Shown here: one piece after another, positions 58,510-64,000 of the stretch
Position numbering within the stretch: the stretch's first letter is position 1
Layout: each line of letters begins with the position of its first letter
Assembly (NCBI GenBank): GCA_965249815.1
Contig: CBDFMV010000003.1
Location: 1,550,001 to 1,614,000, forward strand
Length of the DNA stretch: 64,000 nt
Source: JAJAZB01 sp965249815
GTDB lineage: Bacteria; Bacteroidota; Bacteroidia; Cytophagales; Spirosomataceae
Direction: 5' to 3'
Position numbers and translations under genes: made by a program
The notes under the pieces: generated by a model
Databases searched by the model: none
What the model saw: only the letters and a program-made list of their open reading frames with translations
What the model was told of the DNA's origin: nothing

Positions 58510-59571
58510 TTAGCTTGCCAACGACCACGCGTCGTCGGGCGAATTCACCCGGTGGCTTTCGTTCCCTTCATTCGGGACTGCCGGGCGGTTAAGGGTGGTC
58601 CAAATCAAGTCTTTCAGGGGCGCGAGGCCCTGTTGGGCTGCCGCTGAGATGAATAGGTGCGGTACTGAAGCGGGGAGTTCGCCTTCGAGGCGCACCCGAG
58701 TTTCGTCGTCGAGCAGGTCGGACTTGGAGATGGCCAGCAGGCGTTGCTTGTCCAACAGCGCCGGGTTGTAGCGGGCCAGTTCGTTGAGCAGAATTTCGTA
58801 CTCACGCCCGGCGTGTTCGGTGGTAGCCGGAATCAGAAACAGCAGAATCGAGTTGCGCTCGATGTGCCGCAGAAACCGCAGCCCCAGCCCCTTGCCATCG
58901 GCGGCCCCTTCGATGATCCCTGGAATGTCGGCCATCACGAACGACTGGTAGTCGCGGTAAGCCACCACGCCCAGGTTGGGCACGAGGGTCGTGAACGGGT
59001 AATCGGCGATTTCAGGCCGCGCCGCCGAAAGCACCGACAGCAGCGTGGACTTGCCCGCGTTGGGAAAACCCACGAGGCCGACGTCGGCGAGTACCTTCAG
59101 TTCGAGCACAAACCACTGCTCCTGGCCCGCTTCGCCGGGTTGGGCGTGGTGCGGAGCCTGGTGGGTGGCACTTTTGAAGTGCTCATTGCCCAGCCCGCCG
59201 CGTCCGCCCGGTAGCAAAACGACCTGCTGACCGTCCTCGGTGATTTCAAAAAGCGTTTCACCCGTCTCGGAATTCCTAGCCACCGTACCCAAGGGAACTT
59301 CAATGACGGCGTCCTGGCCCTGGGCACCGGAGCGTCGCCCGGCTTCGCCGCCTTTGCCCGCGCTGGCGATAACGTGTTTCTGAAATTTCAGGTGGAGGAG
59401 CGTCCAGAGTTGGGCGTTGCCGCGCAGAACAACGTGCCCGCCCCGTCCGCCGTCCCCGCCGTCGGGGCCGCCCTTCGGAACGTGTTTTTCGCGCCGAAAA
59501 TGCGCTGATCCCGCGCCTCCTGCCCCCGAACGGCCGCAAATTTTTACGTAGTCAATGAAGTTGGATGTCAT
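58510..59571 (-). CDS. obgE: GTPase ObgE/CgtA
   Basis: This essential GTPase takes part in 50S assembly. The 353-aa protein has the glycine-rich Obg fold (GRSGAGGAGSAHFRREKHVP; GGPDGGDGGRGGHVVLRGNA) at residues 1-160. G1 is GFPNAGKST (168-176), the switch is YPFTTLVPNLG, G3 DIPGII (215-220) and the base-binding region AISKSDLL. The C-terminal part is short, as in Bacteroidota forms. It has a good promoter (59625-59656), and the esterase gene follows after 7 bp. Confidence 0.96.
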   Translation of the reverse strand: MTSNFIDYVKICGRSGAGGAGSAHFRREKHVPKGGPDGGDGGRGGHVVLRGNAQLWTLLHLKFQKHVIASAGKGGEAGRRSGAQGQDAVIEVPLGTVARNSETGETLFEITEDGQQVVLLPGGRGGLGNEHFKSATHQAPHHAQPGEAGQEQWFVLELKVLADVGLVGFPNAGKSTLLSVLSAARPEIADYPFTTLVPNLGVVAYRDYQSFVMADIPGIIEGAADGKGLGLRFLRHIERNSILLFLIPATTEHAGREYEILLNELARYNPALLDKQRLLAISKSDLLDDETRVRLEGELPASVPHLFISAAAQQGLAPLKDLIWTTLNRPAVPNEGNESHRVNSPDDAWSLAS

Positions 59572-59624
59572 GGAAACGCTCTTAAAGTATCCGAACGTGT
59601 AACGACATGATGCGGACGAACGGG

Positions 59625-59656
59625 CAAAATTAAGCCTAAAATCCGTTCCATCCCAA
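59625..59656 (-). promoter_or_regulatory. promoter of obgE
   Basis: On the minus strand TTG (59656-59654), 21-bp spacer, TAATTTTG (59632-59625), an exact Bacteroidota -33/-7 pattern. Predicted start near 59618, leader about 47 nt before ATG 59571. Confidence 0.78.
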
Positions 59657-59670
59657 CGCCCGCCCCAAAG

Positions 59671-60906
59671 TCACAAAGGCAGCAGTCGTTCCCGACGAAT
59701 GGTTTCGTAGAGGGAGGTCGCCACTTTTTCGTGCCCCGTAGCGGTAAGGTGGTCGTCGAATACGAAATAATCTTCGCGGCTCAACACCGGCGAAACGTCG
59801 GTCAGGTACACGCCGGGCATGGGGTGCCGGGCCAGGTAGCGCGAAAATTCCTGCATCACGTCGGGATGCGTGGCAATGCCTTCCAGGTTGAAAAGCAGAA
59901 TCGGTCCCCGGTAAATGGTACGAACCTGGCGCAATACTTCAAAAAAATCGACGTAGTTGGACTTCGATCCCGGGGCGGGTTGGGGTCGGCGGGCCGCTGC
60001 CACGGGTTGCGGCGGGGCAGGTGCCTGCGGACGGCGCACGTCGGGCAGCGAGGCCTGGAGAAACGAAAGGGCCGTTTTCAGTACCAGAAAGTTAAACTTG
60101 AAAGGAAAGTAGCTGGAGGTGATGTCGTTGTAATGCACGTAACCCTGGTACACGTCGCGGTCCGCGGGTTTAAAATGAAAACCCAGCCGGATCAATTCCC
60201 CGTTTTCAATGTCGTCGTTGGTGCAGTATTGCATCACCAGCAATTGGCACGAATCCGTCTGGAATCGCTTTAAAAACGTAATCTCGCGTGCCGTACCGTA
60301 CGAAGAAACACCGGCATTGAGCAGCCGACAGGCCAGTTTCTGCTCCAACCGGGAAGCGTAACACGCCGAATCGGGTACGCCCCAGCCCATCGTGAACGAA
60401 TCACCCAGGAAAATCACACGCGGGTGGTCGAGCGAAGCGTCGTCGTCGCGCACACCCGCCCGGTTGGCCCGGATGGCCACGTCGTACTCCAAATTGCGGA
60501 ACGACCCCCCGGTGACGTTGGGCTTAAGGGTGTAGTATAATTCGGGGTCGAACTGGCTCAGGGCGGGGTCGTACTGGATGACGTTTCGGTGCATGAATTG
60601 CACCATGTTCCGGAAGAATGTGAACCCCCGCGCGGGGAGGTGGTTCCGGTCGGCCAGCCAGCCGATGTAAAGCCGGATGCCGCCTTCCACCAACCCAAAC
60701 AGCACCAGCCAGAGCCACCAGCGCACCCGGAATACCCGGCTCAACCAAAAGGCCAGCAACACCGGGTTGAGCAGCACGAGGCCTTTGAAAACCCACACGC
60801 CCACGGCGCTGGTCGTAAACCAGGTATCCATCCGGAACAGCGTGACGGAAACGGAAAGCAGGATCAGCAGGAAGAAAACAAACAGGCGTTGCGAACGGGA
60901 AAACAT
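59671..60906 (-). CDS. membrane-anchored SGNH/GDSL-like protein
   Basis: A 411-aa protein with about three membrane helices in the first 80 residues (LFVFFLLILLSVSVTLFRMD, FKGLVLLNPVLLAFWLSRVF) and an extracytoplasmic hydrolase-like domain: RVIFLGDSFTMGWGVPDSAC (nucleophile Ser about residue 172), then EITFLKRFQTDSCQLLVMQY and the C-terminal DDHLTATGHEKVATSLYETI with the Asp and His of the catalytic set. It stands next to another SGNH-type protein and an MBOAT acyltransferase, as in alginate-type O-acetylation systems. Its substrate is unknown. Confidence 0.78.
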   Translation of the reverse strand: MFSRSQRLFVFFLLILLSVSVTLFRMDTWFTTSAVGVWVFKGLVLLNPVLLAFWLSRVFRVRWWLWLVLFGLVEGGIRLYIGWLADRNHLPARGFTFFRNMVQFMHRNVIQYDPALSQFDPELYYTLKPNVTGGSFRNLEYDVAIRANRAGVRDDDASLDHPRVIFLGDSFTMGWGVPDSACYASRLEQKLACRLLNAGVSSYGTAREITFLKRFQTDSCQLLVMQYCTNDDIENGELIRLGFHFKPADRDVYQGYVHYNDITSSYFPFKFNFLVLKTALSFLQASLPDVRRPQAPAPPQPVAAARRPQPAPGSKSNYVDFFEVLRQVRTIYRGPILLFNLEGIATHPDVMQEFSRYLARHPMPGVYLTDVSPVLSREDYFVFDDHLTATGHEKVATSLYETIRRERLLPL

Positions 60907-60947
60907 AGAAAAAAGAGCACGTAGGCGCGGAACGAGTCAGGAAACAC

Positions 60948-61886
60948 TCAGGGATTTTTCCGGAACAAGTTCTCTGTCAGTTGATTCGTGAATAAATCAG
61001 CCCCCTGGGCGTTGAGGTGGTTGGCGTTGTAAAAGTAGCGCCGGTCGGCGCCGAACTGCGTGGTATCCAGGTGCAGGAAAGGCACGCCTTCCTGATGGCA
61101 AAGCGAATCGAGGAAGGCCAGTTGGTCGGCCCGGTTCCGGTGCAGCCGCAGGTAGTCGGTCAGTATCGGGGCTTCGTACGCGCCCACCCGGATGCCCTCG
61201 GCGCGGGCAAACCGGAAATACCGCCGGAACGCGGCGACCTTGCCCGAATCGGTTTCGGCCACGAAGCCGTCGGGGTGGCCCGCGCGAAAACGGTCGAAAG
61301 TGTCGTCAAAGCGCACGAAGGGCGAGGGTACGTAGCCTTTTTTCAATTCGTCCTCGCGGGGGCCGCCCGTCAGCCAGCGGCTTAGTCCGGCCAGGGCCTC
61401 GGGCACCAGCGTGTGGTTGAAGAGCGCGTATTTCAGCAAGGGTACGTGGCTCAGGGTGTAAAAAAACGGATCCCGCTTCCGCACCAGCCCGCCGAAATAC
61501 GGATCGCGAAGCTGGAGAGCGAACACGAACGTGTAAAAGCCGAGATTCGACTTTTGCAGGTATTCGGGCGAAATTTCCAGAAACAGGTACTTCGGTTTCG
61601 GGTGGTGTTGCAGGTACAGGCGCAACAGGGCCAGTTGGTGCTCGATGCTGTTGCCGTTGAGGCCCAAGTTGTAGCAGCGCAGCCCGGTTTTTTGCTCGAC
61701 AATCGCCGGGTTGAGCATCATCGACACCCGCGACGACCCCTGAAACACCACGTCCGCCCCCATTTTCCCCGATGCGACGGCTGCCGCTTTGAAGTCGTAA
61801 TTGCGGCTCAACCCAAAATCCAGTACGCGCTCCGTCAGCCAGGCCAGGGCGAGGAAAGCGGCGAGGAAGAGAACGATGTTTCGCAT
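60948..61886 (-). CDS. AlgJ/X-like SGNH-type membrane protein
   Basis: A 312-aa protein with an N-terminal anchor (MRNIVLFLAAFLALAWLTER) and a soluble domain with VVFQGSSRVSMMLNPAIVEQ (Ser about residue 50). Later are KYLFLEISPEYLQKSNLGF, and near the end DTTQFGADRRYFYNANHLNA with NANHLN resembling the DxxH block of SGNH enzymes. The pattern recalls DUF1574/AlgJ-like partners of MBOAT O-acetyltransferases. ATG 61886 fits the anchor; the ATG at 61946 would translate an inverted repeat. Confidence 0.72.
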   Translation of the reverse strand: MRNIVLFLAAFLALAWLTERVLDFGLSRNYDFKAAAVASGKMGADVVFQGSSRVSMMLNPAIVEQKTGLRCYNLGLNGNSIEHQLALLRLYLQHHPKPKYLFLEISPEYLQKSNLGFYTFVFALQLRDPYFGGLVRKRDPFFYTLSHVPLLKYALFNHTLVPEALAGLSRWLTGGPREDELKKGYVPSPFVRFDDTFDRFRAGHPDGFVAETDSGKVAAFRRYFRFARAEGIRVGAYEAPILTDYLRLHRNRADQLAFLDSLCHQEGVPFLHLDTTQFGADRRYFYNANHLNAQGADLFTNQLTENLFRKNP

Positions 61887-61899
61887 TTTTTTGTGAGAA

Positions 61900-61983
61900 G
61901 TGAGAGGTAAGAAGTGAGATGCGATCAGCCGCCCGGTAAAATGCATTGCAAAAACATCTCACATCTCACTTCTTACCTCTCAC
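61900..61983. repeat. 7-base-phased inverted repeat between SGNH-type and MBOAT genes
   Basis: The arms 61900-61921 and 61962-61983 are perfect 22-bp complements. The left reads GTGAGAG GTAAGAA GTGAGAT (with GTGAGAA before it), the right CATCTCA CTTCTTA CCTCTCA. TGA and TAA words cover all three frames. It lies between the start codon of the SGNH-type gene and the MBOAT stop. Confidence 0.9.
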
Positions 61984-61988
61984 AAGCA

Positions 61989-63524
61989 TCAGAATTGAAA
62001 ATAAATAAACTGCTTCCCGCTGTCGAAAACGGCGAAGAGCAGGAAAAACACGACCATCGCCGCGTACAAAACGGGGCGAAGCGCCCGGAGTTGCGGCAGC
62101 GTGAGCCGGGCCTTGTTTTTTTCGATCAACCAGTCGCCCAGCCCCAGCAGCCCCAGCCCGATGCCCGAAAACAGAATCCGATAGGGTGGTTTCGGGTCGC
62201 CGGTACGGAGCGCCCAGTAGTCGAGGCTTTGCCATTCGACGCCCCAGCCGCGCCAAGTGCCGAGCGTACGGATTAACGTCAGCGCGTCGGCGGTGGAGTG
62301 GGCGCGGAAAAATATCCAGGCGAAACTCACCAGCAAAAACGTGACCACGACGCCCAGCGCGTTGGCCCAGGGGCGGTCGGGTAGCCGCAGCCAACCCGCT
62401 TCGCGCACGGCCATCGTGCCGAGGTTGAATACCGTGTGCAGCCCGCCCCAAATCAGGTACGTCCAGGCCGCGCCGTGCCAGAAACCGCTCACCAGAAACA
62501 CCACGGCCACGTTCAGGTACCGTCGCACCGTGCCGACGCGGTTGCCGCCGAGCGGAATGTACACGTAATCGCGAAACCAGGTGGAAAGCGAAATGTGCCA
62601 CCGCGCCCAGAACGCCTGGATGTTGGTGGCGAGGTAGGGCCGCCGGAAGTTTTCCATCAGCTTATAGCCCATTACTTTGGCCGTGCCGATGGCCACGTCG
62701 GAGTACCCCGAAAAGTCGCAGTAAATCTGAATAGCAAAAGCGAAGGTGGCCGCCGCCGTGGCCAGTGCCCCGTATTTTTCGGGGTTGGGGCCGTTGAAAA
62801 CCGGGTCCACGAACTGGCTGAGCCGGTCGGCGATGACCATTTTCTTGAACAATCCCCAGTAAATCCACCGCAGGCCGTCGAGGGCGCGGGTGGCGTCGAA
62901 GGTTTTCTTTTCGTGAAACTGGGGAAGCACGTTCTGCGGGCGCTCGATGGGCCCGGCCACGAGTTGGGGGAAAAACATCACGTAGAGTGCGTAGATGCCA
63001 AAATGCCGCTCGGCTGGCTGCTTTCCCCGGTACACCTCGATGGTGTAGCTCATGGCCTGAAACGTGTGGAACGACAGCCCGATGGGCAAAATGCTCATGG
63101 CTTCGGTGTACGACGACACGCCGCTTTGCCCGAAGAGTGTCAGCACGCCGACAAACAGTTTGTTGGCCGCTGCCGTCACGAGGCCCGCGAGCTGGGGCAG
63201 GTCGAGCCAGGTGAACAGGGCGGCCGCGTTTTCAGCAAAAAATCCGAGGTATTTGAAAAACGCCAGAATGCCGATGTTGGAAACAAGGCTGACCACGAGC
63301 AGCCATTTTCGCCGCTTGCCGTGCGCTTTTTCAATCCAAAGTCCGGCGAAGTAATCGATGAAAATGGTCAGGAACAGAATGACGATGTACGCGGGCACGA
63401 ACGCCATGTAAAACCAGCAACTCGCCGCCAGCAGCATCAGCCAGCGCCAGCGGTGCGGCAGCAGGAAATGCAGCGCCACGACGGTAGGGAAGAAAAGCAG
63501 GAAGTCGAGTGAGTTGAAAAGCAT
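61989..63524 (-). CDS. MBOAT family O-acyltransferase (AlgI-like)
   Basis: This 511-aa polytopic membrane enzyme transfers acyl groups, normally acetyl, across the membrane to a polymer. The MBOAT layout is visible: early helices (LDFLLFFPTVVALHFLLPHR), PIGLSFHTFQAMSYTIEVYR, then FFPQLVAGPIERPQNVLPQF, FRRPYLATNIQAFWARWHIS and the catalytic histidine in VSGFWHGAAWTYLIWGGLHT (about residue 355). These are the AlgI/DltB landmarks. ATG 63524 gives the usual MLFNSLDFLL start. The two SGNH-type genes downstream on the strand are its likely partners. Confidence 0.93.
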   Translation of the reverse strand: MLFNSLDFLLFFPTVVALHFLLPHRWRWLMLLAASCWFYMAFVPAYIVILFLTIFIDYFAGLWIEKAHGKRRKWLLVVSLVSNIGILAFFKYLGFFAENAAALFTWLDLPQLAGLVTAAANKLFVGVLTLFGQSGVSSYTEAMSILPIGLSFHTFQAMSYTIEVYRGKQPAERHFGIYALYVMFFPQLVAGPIERPQNVLPQFHEKKTFDATRALDGLRWIYWGLFKKMVIADRLSQFVDPVFNGPNPEKYGALATAAATFAFAIQIYCDFSGYSDVAIGTAKVMGYKLMENFRRPYLATNIQAFWARWHISLSTWFRDYVYIPLGGNRVGTVRRYLNVAVVFLVSGFWHGAAWTYLIWGGLHTVFNLGTMAVREAGWLRLPDRPWANALGVVVTFLLVSFAWIFFRAHSTADALTLIRTLGTWRGWGVEWQSLDYWALRTGDPKPPYRILFSGIGLGLLGLGDWLIEKNKARLTLPQLRALRPVLYAAMVVFFLLFAVFDSGKQFIYFQF

Positions 63525-63544
63525 CGAGGGGCGAGAGAGCCGGG

Positions 63545-63635
63545 GAATGCTCAATGCTCAACGCTCAGTGCGCAACGTTCAATTGCGTACAGTACACAAA
63601 TTGAACGTTGCGCATTGCGCATTGCGCATTGACTA
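63545..63635. repeat. 7-base-phased inverted repeat between MBOAT gene and adk
   Basis: The left reads ATGCTCA ATGCTCA ACGCTCA and GTGCGCA ACGTTCA; the right TTGAACG TTGCGCA TTGCGCA TTGCGCA. TGCGCAACGTTCAA (63569-63582) exactly pairs with TTGAACGTTGCGCA (63601-63614). It spans the junction between MBOAT ATG 63524 and the adk stop 63639. Confidence 0.85.
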
Positions 63636-63638
63636 TTC

Positions 63639-64000
63639 TCACCGCGTCTTTTCGATTTCAGCGCAGATGTTTTTGAAAATTTCGTCCATGGCCCCAATGC
63701 CGTTCACGGCGCTGAACTTGCCCTGGGCGGCGTAGTAATCGGCCACGGGACGGGTTTTCTCGTTGTATTCATGCACGCGTCGGCGGATAAGCGCCTCGTC
63801 TTGGTCGTCGGGGCGGCCCGAGGTTTTGCCACGGTCGAGCAGCCGACGGGTGAGTTCCTCCTCGTTTACTTCGAGGGCCACCATGCAAGTGATGGCCGTG
63901 TCGTTTTGGGTCATGAGTGCGTCAAGCGCCTCAGCCTGGGCGACCGTGCGCGGGAATCCATCGAAAATAAACCCGGCGGCGGCTTTATTCTCCTTCAACT
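63639..64000 (-). CDS. adk: adenylate kinase, partial
   Basis: The C-terminal part of adenylate kinase; the N-terminal P-loop lies beyond the window edge. The visible segment has AAGFIFDGFPRTVAQAEALD (the FDGFPR nucleotide motif), the LID region VNEEELTRRLLDRGKTSGRP-DDQDEALIRRRVHEYNEKTR and an end typical for the family. It interconverts AMP, ADP and ATP. The absence of a CxxC zinc finger in the LID matches the short Bacteroidota type. Confidence 0.95.
   Translation of the reverse strand, partial: LKENKAAAGFIFDGFPRTVAQAEALDALMTQNDTAITCMVALEVNEEELTRRLLDRGKTSGRPDDQDEALIRRRVHEYNEKTRPVADYYAAQGKFSAVNGIGAMDEIFKNICAEIEKTR

Noticed and set aside
1771..63640. CRISPR arrays
   Set aside because: The 7-base words are tandem and lack spacers of 25-40 bp; arms are inverted instead of direct repeats, and no cas gene is present.

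Overview
The window looks like chromosome from a GC-rich Bacteroidota, most likely a member of the Cytophagales (Spirosoma/Rudanella-like). The support is: -7 boxes of the Bacteroidota form TAnnTTTG in front of genes, little sign of Shine-Dalgarno sequences, type IX secretion C-terminal sorting domains, a hybrid one-protein two-component regulator of the Bacteroidota type, DUF4296/DUF5522/DUF2141 proteins, and an ExbB-ExbD-ExbD-TonB operon. The order and genus are inference. I see no tRNA, rRNA, CRISPR array, prophage or IS transposase.

Layout. 0-10.3 kb is housekeeping: purK-purE, a LysM protein, two small envelope genes, a PyrR-like phosphoribosyltransferase, purN-ribD, then on the minus strand a polytopic membrane protein, aroE, a DedA protein and a ComA-type phosphosulfolactate synthase. 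10.5-17.4 kb is an efflux module: TetR regulator with a clear palindromic operator, hotdog thioesterase, TolC, membrane-fusion lipoprotein and RND pump. 17.5-31.3 kb is an envelope/sensing region: a 1036-aa hybrid sensor-regulator, a divergent histidine kinase, a type-IX-secreted FG-GAP/Ig protein, a di-heme cytochrome paired with a beta-helix protein, a fasciclin lipoprotein, a DUF2141 protein and a Ser/Thr/Asn-rich lipoprotein. 31.4-45.3 kb has prmA, a 1662-aa secreted protein of unknown role, tpiA, an aspartyl protease with PDZ, rpmB, DUF5522, rocD, a GT2 enzyme, protoporphyrinogen oxidase and DUF4296. 45.3-55.4 kb has a short Bat-type cluster (DUF58, membrane protein, BatA), rnhB and the exbB-exbD-exbD-tonB genes followed by a small membrane protein, a PstS-like protein and a TPR protein. 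55.6-64 kb (minus) has a secreted esterase, obgE, an O-acetylation cluster (two SGNH-type proteins plus MBOAT) and the end of adk.

The most striking structure is not a gene. More than a dozen gene junctions carry inverted repeats whose arms are built from 7-base words (sometimes 8). The words differ from locus to locus, but the phase of seven and the hairpin layout recur. Many words contain TGA, TAA or TAG, so three consecutive words close all three frames. Several elements run into coding sequence: they supply the first codons of aroE, the shared Lys-Glu-stop end of two convergent genes, probable TTG starts for purN and a Bat-cluster gene, and part of a signal peptide. A separate 33-bp perfect palindrome sits in frame inside the kinase domain of the histidine kinase. 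That kinase gene also has, before it and after it, near-identical direct-repeat pairs spaced exactly 20 bp apart.

How genes work together: PurK/PurE/PurN supply purine synthesis; TetR probably controls the thioesterase-TolC-MFP-RND module; ExbB/ExbD/TonB energise outer-membrane receptors; the MBOAT cluster probably acetylates a surface polymer.
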